A DNA stretch of 64,000 nucleotides from Methanooceanicella nereidis (GCF_021023085.1 NZ_PGCK01000010.1:84093-148092); one strand, 5' to 3'. Numbered from the stretch's first letter, positions 43,450 through 53,877 are shown. Numbers and translations are program-made. The notes: generated from the letters alone by a model not told the origin.

Positions 43450-44070
43450 ATGTTCGTCAAAAAATGGTATGTTAAGGTAGCGATGATACTTGCTATTTCT
43501 TTACTTGCCGCGGTAGCCATGCCTATCGTCTATGCCGATGAAAACATAGTGCTGAACCAGGAGTACCTGAGAAAAGGCACGAATATTAAAGTAAATCTCA
43601 TAGAGGTCGATATATCCGAAAAACAACTGGGAAGCAAGACTTCGCCTTACCCTCTTGAAGAGACAAAATGGGTGAGGCTTGTCTACACATACGAGAACCT
43701 GGGAGATAAGTCAGAAAAAGGTTATCTCAATATTAAGTTCCTGGATACTGATAATAACGAATATCCGATGGGAGAAGTTGAATATACGGGCCGTGATGTA
43801 GCCCCACATTCGTTCTCCGAGGTCAGGTTCATAGAGATACCGGTGCCAAAAGATGCGGTGATCGATAGGTTCGTCATCATACAGGGATTTGATGAGACCA
43901 CATATAATATACCGCAAACAGAAAAGCCTACGCCGACACCGGCAATAACGGCGACACCGGGGCCGACACAGGAGCCGCCTAAAACATGCATGCCATTCCT
44001 GCCGTTCATGATAGCGGGATCGGTGATATGTATAGGACTGGCCATCAACAGGTATGGGTTTAAGAGATAA
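43450..44070 (+). CDS. Membrane-anchored surface protein with a C-terminal CMPFLP motif (paralogue)
   Basis: It has the same architecture as the protein at 23895: a signal peptide (to about 30, VYADE), a DUF4352-like ectodomain with WVRLVYTYENLGDKSEKGYL, and a Thr/Pro linker (TPTPAITATPGPTQEPP). It ends with KTCMPFLPFMIAGSVICIGLAIN and the basic tail RYGFKR. The Cys-Met-Pro-Phe-Leu-Pro hexapeptide just before the hydrophobic segment is identical in the two. The role is unknown; ligand binding or protection at the cell surface is a guess. Confidence 0.75.
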   Translation: MFVKKWYVKVAMILAISLLAAVAMPIVYADENIVLNQEYLRKGTNIKVNLIEVDISEKQLGSKTSPYPLEETKWVRLVYTYENLGDKSEKGYLNIKFLDTDNNEYPMGEVEYTGRDVAPHSFSEVRFIEIPVPKDAVIDRFVIIQGFDETTYNIPQTEKPTPTPAITATPGPTQEPPKTCMPFLPFMIAGSVICIGLAINRYGFKR

Positions 44071-44189
44071 GCTCGCTGCTTATCTTAAATTTTAATTTAT
44101 ACGGATATTTTTCTTTGTTTTCTATATATTATTATCATATACGGTGTCACTGATAATGATCCGTCAGGCAGAGTGATTGATTTTAGAAA

Positions 44190-44216
44190 CGTTGAGCCTT
44201 TGAGAAGAGAATGCAT
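44190..44216 (+). repeat. 27-base dispersed repeat, copy 2
   Basis: CGTTGAGCCTTTGAGAAGAG plus 7 bases matches 39650-39676 at 25 of 27 positions. It lies in the 265-base gap between a surface-protein gene and mmp7, which contains no supported gene. Confidence 0.4.
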
Positions 44217-44335
44217 TACATCAACGTACAGCATTATCAAATCGCCCCCATATCCTGCAGAGGATACAAGACCAAAGAGTTTACGGCATACACAAATAAA
44301 TTGTCAGAAAAATAATAAAGGGGATCATGATATTG

Positions 44336-45256
44336 TTATATCACAAATCCGGTCTCTGACTTTGGCTTTATTCGTAACAGGATAAAGTCCCTCATCTTTG
44401 AAGGTTGTACGTTTGCCACTTCTCGCATATATACACCTTCATCGAAACGAATGTTCAAGATCTTATCCTTATACTCATCATAAGGAAGCTTTATCCTCGC
44501 GCCGTCCAGGTTGAGCGTTATAGCGTTAGGCGATAGTACCAGTGCGACATCAGGAACCTGTTTCTCTATCTCCTGCATCACTCTCGGCGGGCTGACGCTC
44601 AACTGGTCCTTGTTCAGGTCTTTTCGCCTGTCCTCAAGGATCTTCCCGATAGTGTTGACGATCTGGTCCATTTTTTCCATCTCTTCCCTGCGCTTCAGCC
44701 TGTGGGCCATCCTGCCCAGTCCTCCGATATATGCGGTGCAGTCAGGCAGGTCGCAAACGTCCATCTCAGGTCCGCCGACGACGACTATCGGCACGTCTAT
44801 GTCCCGGAAAAGCTTTGTCTTTACTTTAATGCATTCCTTAAAATTGCCGAACAGGAATAAAGCTATGTCATGCTCGTTAATGAGGTCTGTCTCATAAGCC
44901 GTAAGCTGGGCGACTCTCTTTCCCACGCCCCTTGCAAGGCCTATCATATTTGTCTTAGCCCCGTTCCGGCGCAGGTATTCGGCAATGTCGCACGCAAGGT
45001 GCGGAAGGTGCTGGTACGCCAGCGTGGGAGTAATGACAGCGATCTCTGTGCCGGCAAGAGGAGATCTTATCAGCTTTCCGAGCAGCTCCTTTGCTTTTGC
45101 CTCGACAAGCGGCATATCGGCCTCGGGGACAAGCATGATGGCGATGATATCAAGCTGGGTGATATTCTTTTGGAGAATGTAACCGCCAAGGTCTTCCACC
45201 AGTTCCAGCATCTGCTCGTGCTTATATATACCGCCCTGGTACATCACCGGTTCCAT
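44336..45256 (-). CDS. mmp7: Methanogenesis marker protein 7
   Basis: Mmp7 is a subunit of the ATP-dependent activation complex that reduces the nickel of coenzyme F430 in methyl-coenzyme M reductase. The 306 residues include MYQGGIYKHEQMLELVEDLG, LFLFGNFKECIKVKTKLFRD, and CDLPDCTAYIGGLGRMAHR, with cysteines suited to metallocluster binding. It is the last gene of the leftward marker operon, 3 bases after mmp17. Confidence 0.93.
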   Translation of the reverse strand: MEPVMYQGGIYKHEQMLELVEDLGGYILQKNITQLDIIAIMLVPEADMPLVEAKAKELLGKLIRSPLAGTEIAVITPTLAYQHLPHLACDIAEYLRRNGAKTNMIGLARGVGKRVAQLTAYETDLINEHDIALFLFGNFKECIKVKTKLFRDIDVPIVVVGGPEMDVCDLPDCTAYIGGLGRMAHRLKRREEMEKMDQIVNTIGKILEDRRKDLNKDQLSVSPPRVMQEIEKQVPDVALVLSPNAITLNLDGARIKLPYDEYKDKILNIRFDEGVYMREVANVQPSKMRDFILLRIKPKSETGFVI

Positions 45257-45259
45257 TCT

Positions 45260-45862
45260 TTATTCCTCCGCCCCTATGTCTTTTCTCAGCCTTTTGCATA
45301 TCTCTATCCATTCCGGTTTGATCGGATCCTCGGATGCGATAAAAGCAAGCATTTTTTCCGAGATAAAGTGCTTTCTTATACGGAAGCCTTCCGGGGCGAT
45401 ACGTAAAAGCGCCTCTATCACGTTCTTTTTCAGCTCATCCCTGGGGTTATAGACCACTATTTCCGATAATTCGTCTATCTGGGTGGCGAGATCGCCTTTG
45501 AAAGGCACTATCACGGAAGTCCTGTCCGTCTGGATGACGTTTTCCCTTCCGTATTTCATGAACAGTTTTCCTACTATCCTGGACGCATACTGCTCTTCGT
45601 TCACCGAGACCAGCAGGCCTTCATTAACGCTATTAATATCTGCAGCATCGCCTAATGTCAGGGTCGGCAGCCCGCCCCTGAAAAGGCCCACCACTATAAA
45701 TACAGGCTCTTTCGGGTCGATATAGACCTTTAGCCTGCCTATTGCCCTGGCGATGTTAAGGTCAGAAAGGATGTCACGTATGACCTCATCATACTTTTTC
45801 GCCCCTTCCTCCTCCGCGCATTCTACCGTGAATACTTCCAGAGGCTCCATAGCTTCAGTCAT
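45260..45862 (-). CDS. mmp17: Methanogenesis marker protein 17
   Basis: Mmp17 is another component of the MCR activation complex. The 200 residues include [40 protein letters not shown], and [20 protein letters not shown], as in other family members. Its ATG overlaps the end of mmp15 by 8 bases, and its stop lies 3 bases before mmp7, so translation is probably coupled. Confidence 0.93.
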   Translation of the reverse strand: MTEAMEPLEVFTVECAEEEGAKKYDEVIRDILSDLNIARAIGRLKVYIDPKEPVFIVVGLFRGGLPTLTLGDAADINSVNEGLLVSVNEEQYASRIVGKLFMKYGRENVIQTDRTSVIVPFKGDLATQIDELSEIVVYNPRDELKKNVIEALLRIAPEGFRIRKHFISEKMLAFIASEDPIKPEWIEICKRLRKDIGAEE

Positions 45863-47108
45863 TATTTCCTTCCCCTCCCCTTAGCCCGGAGACCAGGAGA
45901 GCAGAGCCTACAGCGCCTATGTGTTGAGAGTAGGGGGGAACGACTATGTCCATCTTCAGGAGATCGCTCATCGCCTTGACAAGACCTATGTTCAGCGATG
46001 AACCGCCCACCATTATCACAGGCTTCTTGACCTCGACTTCCTGTAACTGTTGCTCGAAGACCTGTTCCGCCACGCTGTAGCAGGCTGCTGCAGCCACATC
46101 CTCTCTCGATTTGCCGAGCGATAGCGAATTGATAAGGCTTTGTGTGCCGAAAACGATACAGTAGCTGTTCATGGTCACATTATTATAATCACCCTTTATC
46201 GCGAGGGAACCCAGCTCTGAGACGTCAACGCCCAGGCGTGCAGCGGACTGTTCAAGGAACCTGCCCGATGCGCCGGCACATATGCCGCCCATGGTGAAAG
46301 TCCCGGGTATGCCGTCCAGCACAGAAATTGCCTTATTGTCCATACCGCCGATATCGATGACGGTCGCCGGCCCTTTTTGGGCGTTGGCCAGATATACCGC
46401 GCCTTTTGAGTTCACGGTCAGCTCTTCCTGGATCAGTTCGGCATTATAGTGTTTGCCTATCAGGAAACGCCCGTAGCCGGTCGTGCCGAGCCCGTCCAGC
46501 TCTTCGCGCTTCACACCGGCCTCTTTTAACGCGATGGTGAAAGCCTCGTCAGCGCTCTTGAGGACGTCCGTGGTCTTTACCCATCCGGTGCCTATGATCT
46601 TGTTATCACGCATGATGATAGCCTTGGTCGTGCTTGAGCCCGAGTCTATGCCGGCAGTCAGTCCTGTCTGCTCCTCCCTTGCAAGAAGGCTGCGCCTTAA
46701 TGCAGTGGTGGAAAGCGCTTCCATCCTGGTCAAGAGTGTCTCGTGGCTCGTACGTTCCGTGAACGAGTAACTGATAACGGGGAGTCCTGATTTTTGGTGA
46801 ATATAATCTCTGAGACTGTTACGCACTATCGCGCCTTCCGCGCATCTGAAACAGGTCGTGATGAACACCGCATCCGCCTTTGTAGTGCCTTTTACTATGC
46901 TCTGTGCCCGCGCTATCATAAGCCTCAGGTCAGGGCTTGCCACCTGCAGGCCGAACTCATCGGATATTTCCTTTATCCGGCCTATCTCTACCTCAGGAAA
47001 AACTATCTGCGCGTTGACCTTGGCGGCGGCTTCCTCTATCTCATGCTGGACGCCGCTGTACTCTGAGCCGCAGGTCAGGTGTGCTATCCGGATCTTTCTC
47101 ATCTTCAT
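45855..47108 (-). CDS. mmp15: Methanogenesis marker protein 15 (BadF/BcrA-type ATPase)
   Basis: This protein combines an N-terminal region (1-145, with [18 protein letters not shown] and [12 protein letters not shown]) and an ASKHA ATPase domain of the BadF/BadG/BcrA/BcrD type. The ATPase has [52 protein letters not shown] and [11 protein letters not shown]. Related ATPases drive low-potential electron transfer to radical or reductive enzymes, consistent with a role in MCR activation. Cysteines in the CAGASGRF block may hold a 4Fe-4S cluster at the dimer interface. It overlaps mmp5 by 4 bases. Confidence 0.94.
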   Translation of the reverse strand: MKMRKIRIAHLTCGSEYSGVQHEIEEAAAKVNAQIVFPEVEIGRIKEISDEFGLQVASPDLRLMIARAQSIVKGTTKADAVFITTCFRCAEGAIVRNSLRDYIHQKSGLPVISYSFTERTSHETLLTRMEALSTTALRRSLLAREEQTGLTAGIDSGSSTTKAIIMRDNKIIGTGWVKTTDVLKSADEAFTIALKEAGVKREELDGLGTTGYGRFLIGKHYNAELIQEELTVNSKGAVYLANAQKGPATVIDIGGMDNKAISVLDGIPGTFTMGGICAGASGRFLEQSAARLGVDVSELGSLAIKGDYNNVTMNSYCIVFGTQSLINSLSLGKSREDVAAAACYSVAEQVFEQQLQEVEVKKPVIMVGGSSLNIGLVKAMSDLLKMDIVVPPYSQHIGAVGSALLVSGLRGGEGNND

Positions 47109-47575
47109 TCCTCCTCGGCCCGTGCTTTTTCCTTTTCCTGCTTCATCAGCTTATCCAGGAACTCTTTCACCTGCAGGACAAGATTTTTAGCATCGTTCTC
47201 GCTCTTCGGGTATTTTAGCTCCAGCACAGGGATGTCCTTCATTCTGACGACGTATTTGATAAGCTCGTTTGTCCTTGCGCATCCCATGCAGCCGAACATG
47301 TATTCGGCATCCTCGATTATGATCGCCGCCTCTGCCTGCTCTATCAGCGGGTCAACTATGGCCATTCTCCCCCTGACACCCGAGGGTATCTCGATCGCAG
47401 CCCACTTTAGGCCCTTCTTTGGGTCATCCGGGGTCACGTTCAACGGAGGGGAATCGAGACCCGGCGTGTTGACCTTTTTCCTTATCTCGGTCATCAGCGC
47501 CAGTGGTTCATGACCGAACCTTTCCACAAGGTCCGATAATATCAGGCTATTAGTCGGATAGATGAAAACTTTCAT
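47105..47575 (-). CDS. mmp5: Methanogenesis marker protein 5
   Basis: The 156 residues include [40 protein letters not shown] and [19 protein letters not shown], where CxxC sits in a metal-binding context. It occurs only in methanogens and relatives, always with the other marker genes. The start overlaps the end of mmp6 by 4 bases (ATGA). Its molecular role is unproven, but a part in MCR maturation is likely from context. Confidence 0.92.
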   Translation of the reverse strand: MKVFIYPTNSLILSDLVERFGHEPLALMTEIRKKVNTPGLDSPPLNVTPDDPKKGLKWAAIEIPSGVRGRMAIVDPLIEQAEAAIIIEDAEYMFGCMGCARTNELIKYVVRMKDIPVLELKYPKSENDAKNLVLQVKEFLDKLMKQEKEKARAEEE

Positions 47576-48045
47576 TTCTTTGATCCCTCTCCTTTCTTTG
47601 AAGTCTCCTCATCGATTATTTCTTTGAATCTATCAACGTCAAGATTTTTTGGAACCGGTTGCGATATCGGCTTGCTGCCCCTATCTACCAGTATCAGCCC
47701 CTTTGAAATGTCGGGGAGAATGTCCAGTTCGCATTTTAGCTGGTGGAAACCGGGCCTGGGGCCGCCGCCTCTGTCTGCCCTGCACCGGCGCGGATCGCCG
47801 GGCGGGAATCCCCTCTCCTTTGAAAAGATTTTATAGGGATTCAGTTTCCTTAGCTCCATTATCACGTAATCGACATCTTTCCTTTTTCCAGTCACCATTA
47901 GACCAAAGCAAGTTTCCTTTATCGTCACGTCACTGGATACCTTGTATGCGGCAAGTGCGAGGTTCGATGGTAACTCTGTGTCGGATATGACCACGATCTT
48001 CGTGATAACTTCTTCGTCTCTTGCCTTTGCTTTTGCCTCTACCAT
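47572..48045 (-). CDS. mmp6: Methanogenesis marker protein 6
   Basis: The 157 residues include KIVVISDTELPSNLALAAYK, CFGLMVTGKRKDVDYVIMEL, and the Gly/Pro/Arg-rich FPPGDPRRCRADRGGGPRPG segment that is typical of the family. ATG at 48045 has GAGG placed within the last codons of mmp3, whose stop is 2 bases before. It is translated as part of the mmp3-mmp6-mmp5-mmp15 block. Confidence 0.92.
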   Translation of the reverse strand: MVEAKAKARDEEVITKIVVISDTELPSNLALAAYKVSSDVTIKETCFGLMVTGKRKDVDYVIMELRKLNPYKIFSKERGFPPGDPRRCRADRGGGPRPGFHQLKCELDILPDISKGLILVDRGSKPISQPVPKNLDVDRFKEIIDEETSKKGEGSKK

Positions 48046-48047
48046 CT

Positions 48048-49577
48048 TTAAACCTCTATAAAGTATATCGTATCTTTTTCTCTAACCTTTTTCAATTTAC
48101 TCATGTCCGCAATTCGTCCTATGATGTTCGTCGCATCGTATTTTTCGCCGGTAGGGCCGAACTTCACACTATCGCTGAACCTCACGCCCAGCATACCCAT
48201 ATGTTTAGCTGACATGTTAGTCAGCCCCATTTCTCCGCACTTCACCGTCGAGCCCGACTCGGGCTTGTTCTCGGGTATAAGCTCTCCGACCGTCACCGGC
48301 TTTCCTTTGAACAGTAAAGTATCCTCGTATTTGAAGTATACCGACAGGGAGCCCACCTTATGCTCCTTCAATCCGCTTGCACGCCTGAAGTACTCGGTCG
48401 ATGCGGGTGCGATGTCATTGTAAAGTCTGATCCCTATGAGGTCATCCCCGGGTATGGACTTGATCTTTACGCTGCCCGAAGAGAATATTTCCATGGTCGT
48501 TTTTGGCACCTGTTCGACGACCACGGCATCGTCGCCTTCATATCCGCTTTTTTCGTATTTTATGCCGGTCTCCGAAAGAAACTCTTCAGCGTCTTTTAGC
48601 GAAAGACCGAGCATGCTCAGCCTTTCCGGCCGTGTCCGTACGGCGATCATCTGTCCAGGGGAAGCCAGTCTCACAAGTTCAAGACCTTTCGTGATGTTCC
48701 CGATTATCGAATGATAAATATTTGAGGTCATATCCGACTTTGAGATATATATGCGGCCTTTTCCGCGTCCGTCAGTCCTGACGCTGATAGACCCCTCGCT
48801 CCTTGCCGCGAGGTTTTCATACGGGCATGATTCCCCGAGCATAATGTCCGTGGACAGGAACGAACTGGCGACAAAATCCACCCTGAAGGTCTTATCCTTA
48901 ACTGCCGCATAGAAATGTTCAGCGCCGTCCCTGGCACGATCGTTAAGCTCGACCTCGATCTCGGAATGTATCTCCATGCCGTCTTCAAGGGGTATTGAGA
49001 CATCTGTAGTGACAAGCTTATTGGTAAACTTTTCAAGCGTTATGACCGGCTCGATGGTCTCTATCCTGTCTTCGCCGGTGAGGTTCGCAAGCACGCTTCG
49101 GCCTGATACTACCCGGGCAAACTTTCCGCCCCCTTTTACGCCATAATCCGAAAAGTGATCGGATTTACAAATGATAAGATAAGTGTTCTTAGAGTCGTAT
49201 CCGCCCGTGCCAAAGCATACGTCCCACCTGTGATATTCGAATTCGCCTTTCCCGGCAGGCACGCCTGAAGACACCGGGCCGACAGATATCGCCTGTGCAT
49301 CAGCCCATTTTAATTGTGTGTCCTTTAATTTACTGTAAGTATCGAGCCAGAATTTTTTCATACGCTCATCCGTAAGCTCGATGATCAATTCTCCACGTGT
49401 CGTTACTATTCGAAACTCGGTCGCCACTTCCTTTCGGGCCTCTTCCCTGCCCATCACAATGCCTATGACAGTGTTGGGGACATATTTCGTGCCCGATTGG
49501 TCGAGAGCGTCCAGAAGAATAGAGCCAGGCCGCAGGGCTAGTTTTTTCTCGTTAACTTCGACAACTATCTGTTCCAT
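48048..49577 (-). CDS. mmp3: Methanogenesis marker protein 3
   Basis: Mmp3 (509 residues) is another factor of the MCR activation complex. Sequence blocks include NEKKLALRPGSILLDALDQS, AISVGPVSSGVPAGKGEFEYHRWDVCFGTGGYD-like residues near 100-130, DHFSDYGVKGGGKFARVVSG and a cyclophilin-like region near 380-410 (LIGIRLYNDIAPASTEYFRR). It is the first of the six marker genes and starts 93 bases after atwA ends. That gap could hold a secondary promoter. Confidence 0.94.
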   Translation of the reverse strand: MEQIVVEVNEKKLALRPGSILLDALDQSGTKYVPNTVIGIVMGREEARKEVATEFRIVTTRGELIIELTDERMKKFWLDTYSKLKDTQLKWADAQAISVGPVSSGVPAGKGEFEYHRWDVCFGTGGYDSKNTYLIICKSDHFSDYGVKGGGKFARVVSGRSVLANLTGEDRIETIEPVITLEKFTNKLVTTDVSIPLEDGMEIHSEIEVELNDRARDGAEHFYAAVKDKTFRVDFVASSFLSTDIMLGESCPYENLAARSEGSISVRTDGRGKGRIYISKSDMTSNIYHSIIGNITKGLELVRLASPGQMIAVRTRPERLSMLGLSLKDAEEFLSETGIKYEKSGYEGDDAVVVEQVPKTTMEIFSSGSVKIKSIPGDDLIGIRLYNDIAPASTEYFRRASGLKEHKVGSLSVYFKYEDTLLFKGKPVTVGELIPENKPESGSTVKCGEMGLTNMSAKHMGMLGVRFSDSVKFGPTGEKYDATNIIGRIADMSKLKKVREKDTIYFIEV

Positions 49578-49670
49578 TACCCTCTGCTCCGTCCTATACT
49601 ACTCTTTTTTTAAATCATATACTTTCTATAATAATGTAAAAATTAAATTAAAAAGGCGGGAATGACCTGT

Positions 49671-51281
49671 TCAGGGCCCGCGAGCCATGATCTCGCGCTC
49701 CTGCTCTGAGACTTTATTGAGAACGGATTCCACATCCCCAATCTCTACGATCTTTCCAGCCCTCATGAGCATCGCCCGGTCGCATACCATTTTGACGAAC
49801 TCCATGTCATGCGATACTATGACAAAGGTCTCTCCGATCTCTTCTCTCGAGGATAATATCGAGCTCGCGACATCCCTCTTTGTGATCGGGTCCATAGTTC
49901 CTGTCGGCTCATCAAGGACCACCATACGGGGCTCCTTGATAAGGACCTGCGCAAGCGCTACCCTGTGACGCTCGCCTTCCGAAAGCTCGCCGGGATATAT
50001 GGACAGGATCTCATCCGCCCTATCCTCGGAGAACCCGGCTATCATCAGCGTATGTATCGCCTTTCTTTCCGCCAGTTCTGCAGGGAATTCCAGGCCTATG
50101 GCATCAGTCAGGTTATCCACGATAGTCCTGTGCGGGTACAGGTCGAATTCCTGGTGAAGAAGCCCGATATATTGCTTCGCCCTGCCTCTTGCGTAGTATC
50201 CCGGCTCCAGCATGTTGATCCAGTCGTCGCCGATACGGACCTCGACCATGCCCTGTGTCTCTTCCAGGTTTCCTGTGACTGCGTTCGAAAGAGATGTCTT
50301 GCCGGCACCACTCACGCCGATTATTCCGAATATTTCCCCTTCTTTTACCTCAAAAGAGATGTTGTTTATCGCTTTTATGACGCCGCGGTCTATTGAGAAA
50401 TATGATTTTCGGAGGTCCTTTACACGAAGGATGGGTTCGCCTGCAGTATATTCCCTCTTTTCGAAAGCCTTCTGGAACTTCATGAACTCCTTTATGACGT
50501 CATCCGGAGCCCCTACCATCGTGATCTCGCCTTCGTCCATAAGGACCGCCCTTGTCGCGATATCGCTGATGACCTCATAGAAGTGAGAGGTGATAAGGAC
50601 TGTCATGTTATAGTTCTTTGCCGCATTGATAATGCTCTGGTGCACGATCTTTGCGGTTTTCGGGTCGAGCGTGCCGGTGGGCTCGTCGGCGAAGAGCACC
50701 ATCGGCTCTTTGGCCATCTGCCTTGCAAGCACCACTCTTTGCTTCTCACCGCCCGAAAGGTCCCTGGCAATATGCATCATACGGTGTGACAGCTTGACCT
50801 GTTCAAGGAGGTCGGCCGCCCTTTGCACTATCTGTGACTGTGAATAATTGATATCGTCGAGGGCCCTGATCACGTTCTCTATTACGCGGTCGTCCCCGTA
50901 TAAAGCGAACGTCCTCTGTATCATTATGGCGACACGTCTGGCTATCGCGCGTCTTTCTTTATCCGGTGCGTCCTCGTCAAGTATATCGACGTCCCATTCG
51001 GACATATTTCCACCGCATTTCGGGCATTGTTTACCGACCCATGAAGGCGGGTTAACGAATCCGCAGGAATCGCAACGGGCAGTGTGATAAATAACGCTTC
51101 CCGATGCAGGGATATCTTCATCAAGGCCTCTGAGCACGTGGAGCAGTATAGTCTTTCCGGCTCCGCTCCTGCCTATGATACCCAATGTTTCCCCCTCTTC
51201 TATAGTGAGATTGATGTCCTTTAAGACCCTCTTTTTGCCGTAAGTCACGTTCAGGTTTTTAATCTCGATAAAGGCAGTCAC
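49671..51281 (-). CDS. atwA: AtwA, ATP-binding component A2 of MCR activation
   Basis: AtwA hydrolyses ATP to drive reductive activation of methyl-coenzyme M reductase. The 536 residues carry two ABC nucleotide-binding domains: Walker [12 protein letters not shown] (near 35) and [11 protein letters not shown] (near 315), signatures [13 protein letters not shown] and [13 protein letters not shown], and Walker [13 protein letters not shown] and [13 protein letters not shown] zinc-ribbon insertion in the first domain has CDSCG and CPKCGG (residues about 71-90). It has no membrane segment, unlike transporter ATPases. It is preceded by the HAD gene (43 bases). Confidence 0.95.
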   Translation of the reverse strand: MTAFIEIKNLNVTYGKKRVLKDINLTIEEGETLGIIGRSGAGKTILLHVLRGLDEDIPASGSVIYHTARCDSCGFVNPPSWVGKQCPKCGGNMSEWDVDILDEDAPDKERRAIARRVAIMIQRTFALYGDDRVIENVIRALDDINYSQSQIVQRAADLLEQVKLSHRMMHIARDLSGGEKQRVVLARQMAKEPMVLFADEPTGTLDPKTAKIVHQSIINAAKNYNMTVLITSHFYEVISDIATRAVLMDEGEITMVGAPDDVIKEFMKFQKAFEKREYTAGEPILRVKDLRKSYFSIDRGVIKAINNISFEVKEGEIFGIIGVSGAGKTSLSNAVTGNLEETQGMVEVRIGDDWINMLEPGYYARGRAKQYIGLLHQEFDLYPHRTIVDNLTDAIGLEFPAELAERKAIHTLMIAGFSEDRADEILSIYPGELSEGERHRVALAQVLIKEPRMVVLDEPTGTMDPITKRDVASSILSSREEIGETFVIVSHDMEFVKMVCDRAMLMRAGKIVEIGDVESVLNKVSEQEREIMARGP

Positions 51282-51324
51282 GAATTAAACCTCCGATTAA
51301 ATGATCATGAATGAAATTATCCAT

Positions 51325-52164
51325 TTACTGATTCTTTCTATTTTGCTCTTTTATCATATGTAAACTTTCCTCGACAATATTTTCGACCTCAAGTATGTTG
51401 TCGACAATAAGGTCTGCGCTCTCATAAAGTATCACTGGCCTGGTGCCATCCTGCTGTAAAGTCAGCACCCCCATGTCAGCAGCCTGAAAAGCAAGCTGGT
51501 CATTAATACCGTCGCCGACCATTATCACACGGTCATATTTTTCTTTCAGGCTCATTACGACATCCCTTTTTCCCGAAGGGGACAGTGCGTCGTATACGTT
51601 AGATAATGGGATCTTTAGCTCCTCTGCCAGCGTTATCAAAGACTTATAATTATCGCCGGATGCGATGTAGACATCGGCCCCTGACGCCATTATCCGGCCG
51701 ATCATCCCGGTGACTCCCGTAAAGAGCTTTCCCCCCGTGGCCAGCACATAAGGTATTGACCGGTTAGCGATGTCGACTACAAGCCCTATATTCACATAAT
51801 ATATATCCTTACACTTAAATTTAACCGCCGCTATCGCTTCCTGCAGATCCCCGATAGTCGCTGAACGATCCTCTATGGCTGCTTCCCGGATTTGTTCACC
51901 GGGGCATTTTGTGCCTCTGCATACAATATCCATCAATATGTTATTCTTATCGATGAATTCGGAAACATAGATATCTTTGTCGATACCGAATATTTCCACA
52001 GGCTCCGCTTTTAACGCGACCAGCGCACAGTTATGGCCTTTTACGATTATGTTAGTCGACACTACGTTCTCGACCAGCTGTTTTCGGGCTACGTCCTTTG
52101 CCACGCGGTACACTTTTAACAGGGTTCCCGCGCTGTCAAATACTATTGCTGTTCTCATAGGCAA
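51325..52164 (-). CDS. HAD-superfamily protein linked to the MCR activation operon
   Basis: The 279 residues begin with the HAD nucleophile motif FDSAGTLLKV (Asp9), and continue with an unusual cap region, then ASGADVYIASGDNYKSL and VIMVGDGINDQLAFQAADMG (motif IV). This resembles the soluble catalytic part of P-type ATPases, and GDGIND is conserved. Its position as first gene of the atwA-mmp operon implies a function in MCR assembly, perhaps metal or phosphate-ester handling. Cys residues (CRGTKCPGEQ) in the cap could bind metal. Confidence 0.85.
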   Translation of the reverse strand: MPMRTAIVFDSAGTLLKVYRVAKDVARKQLVENVVSTNIIVKGHNCALVALKAEPVEIFGIDKDIYVSEFIDKNNILMDIVCRGTKCPGEQIREAAIEDRSATIGDLQEAIAAVKFKCKDIYYVNIGLVVDIANRSIPYVLATGGKLFTGVTGMIGRIMASGADVYIASGDNYKSLITLAEELKIPLSNVYDALSPSGKRDVVMSLKEKYDRVIMVGDGINDQLAFQAADMGVLTLQQDGTRPVILYESADLIVDNILEVENIVEESLHMIKEQNRKNQ

Positions 52165-52326
52165 CTTAATTACTCGAATATTTTTGTCATTTTAGTTATG
52201 ACCGTATATAATTTTTATTCCCATTTTTATATTCAAAGGGAACATGGCATTTTTATTATAGTTTATAAGATTAAAGGTCAATACATTACTATATTAAGAG
52301 ATTATATGATAAATAGTTAACAATCG

Positions 52327-53721
52327 CTATTTTTTAAACCCTTCGTCAAACCTGTCGCCGAACTCCCCGATGTCAAGCAGCCTTACGACACTTTTATTAT
52401 CGAACATCAGGACATACCCATAGTTCCTTAATGTGTTAAGGCTTTCATAGAGCCCGAAATCGTCGATGCCCAGGGAGGATCTCAGGTTAGATAATGGAAC
52501 TTCCATATTTCCGGTCTCTTTGGCGGTTTTCCTGATCTCGAGATATATCCGGATATCACGCCTTGTAAGCTCACTGTTGAAATGATCCATGCGCACGCTT
52601 CTTTTTGAGCCGCCGACGAGAATGTCCCTGAGCTCCATCCCGTCATACATATACCGCAGGTCCGCGAATTTTTCTACCTGCATCTCCCAGATCCCGTCCA
52701 GAAGCTCATCCTGTATCTTTAGCTGAGATTCGATGATCCGGGAGGCTTCTCCTAAAAATTTGAATATCGCGTTATTCTGCGTCAGCCTCAGCCTTGCAAG
52801 CGATTCGGCGACCTTTATTTCGGCGAACGGCTTGAATTTCAGGTCTACCCTCGACTTTTCAAGGTCCTTGCGGACACGTATTATGCTACGCTCCAAAAGC
52901 TTTATGTCCTTTTTTCTTATATGCGGCTTGCAGATAAGCGCCGAAAGCTGGTACGATACTACGTCGGAGGACAGCGGCTGCCTGAAGCGATATTTTGACT
53001 GGTGCTGGATTATCGGCAGGTTCACCATCAGCGACGTCTTGTTCTCCACAAGAAGGTTTACCTCGCTGCACTTTTTCAAGAGCGACGTCACGGATCTTTC
53101 TTCATCCTTTGTGGATAGCGCCTTATACATGTATGATGGGTTAAAGGATTTGAAGCCGGAAGGTATCATGTTAAGTATGCCTTTTTTAAAGTTCCTTATC
53201 TCTTTCTTATCATCTATGAAAGCATCCCGAAAGACTGTCAGCCCTCCGTTCCCGATCTCGTTGCTCGGGCAACTCACCACCTGAAGCGGCAATATGTGGT
53301 GAAGAAAGTCTTTTTCGGCATTATCATAATTGATCGTCGTATAATGTATAAACTCGTCCAGGTACAGCCTTGGCTTTGGCAGTACCTCGAAAAGCTCCTT
53401 ATCCCCCAGAGGAGTGATCCCCTTTACCCCATAAGATCTGAACCTTTTCGGATACCTTTCGATATGCGGAGGCCCGTCCGCATTCACCTGTACGAACTGC
53501 CCCTCCGAGGGATATGGCTGGTCGTACATTTCCGGAAACACATAATAAACGGGATCGCCCATCGGATCTAAAAAGGGGCTTTTTGAAAGAGTGAACACCC
53601 GGTTGCCTCCGCCTTTCAGCCAGGTGAACCAGCCCCAGTGCTCCTTATCGCTATCGAACAGTAGCGCTCGCTCAAAGTCTGCGAACTCGCTTCCGATCCA
53701 GTCCCTCTTTAGCCCCGTCAT
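52327..53721 (-). CDS. Unrecognised 464-residue protein with C-terminal winged-helix-like region
   Basis: I do not recognise this protein. The N-terminal 150 residues are rich in aromatics (HWGWFTWLKGGGNRVF, VYYVFPEMYDQPYPSEGQF). The middle (about 245-375) is helical and charged (KKDIKLLERSIIRVRKDLEK). The last 80 residues look like a winged helix (DIRIYLEIRKTAKETGNMEV, LGIDDFGLYESLNTLRNYGY). The DNA-binding-like end and the upstream position relative to the HAD-atwA-mmp operon make a regulatory role possible. It is 162 bases from the HAD gene and on the same strand. Confidence 0.6.
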   Translation of the reverse strand: MTGLKRDWIGSEFADFERALLFDSDKEHWGWFTWLKGGGNRVFTLSKSPFLDPMGDPVYYVFPEMYDQPYPSEGQFVQVNADGPPHIERYPKRFRSYGVKGITPLGDKELFEVLPKPRLYLDEFIHYTTINYDNAEKDFLHHILPLQVVSCPSNEIGNGGLTVFRDAFIDDKKEIRNFKKGILNMIPSGFKSFNPSYMYKALSTKDEERSVTSLLKKCSEVNLLVENKTSLMVNLPIIQHQSKYRFRQPLSSDVVSYQLSALICKPHIRKKDIKLLERSIIRVRKDLEKSRVDLKFKPFAEIKVAESLARLRLTQNNAIFKFLGEASRIIESQLKIQDELLDGIWEMQVEKFADLRYMYDGMELRDILVGGSKRSVRMDHFNSELTRRDIRIYLEIRKTAKETGNMEVPLSNLRSSLGIDDFGLYESLNTLRNYGYVLMFDNKSVVRLLDIGEFGDRFDEGFKK

Positions 53722-53877
53722 GATCGAATGCTTATAGTCCGGCTAGATAATAAAACTAATTTTTCAGGATAAAAATATCCTTTCGATAAAAATACCGGAT
53801 AACACAAATTTAAGGATATTGACAAGGGCATTTTCTTTCATATACGGCCTTACAGGGTAGAAATTACCTTGAAAATA

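Noticed and set aside
44173..44385. 70-residue frame near mmp7
   Set aside because: No family, no ribosome site, and it overlaps the end of mmp7 and a dispersed repeat.
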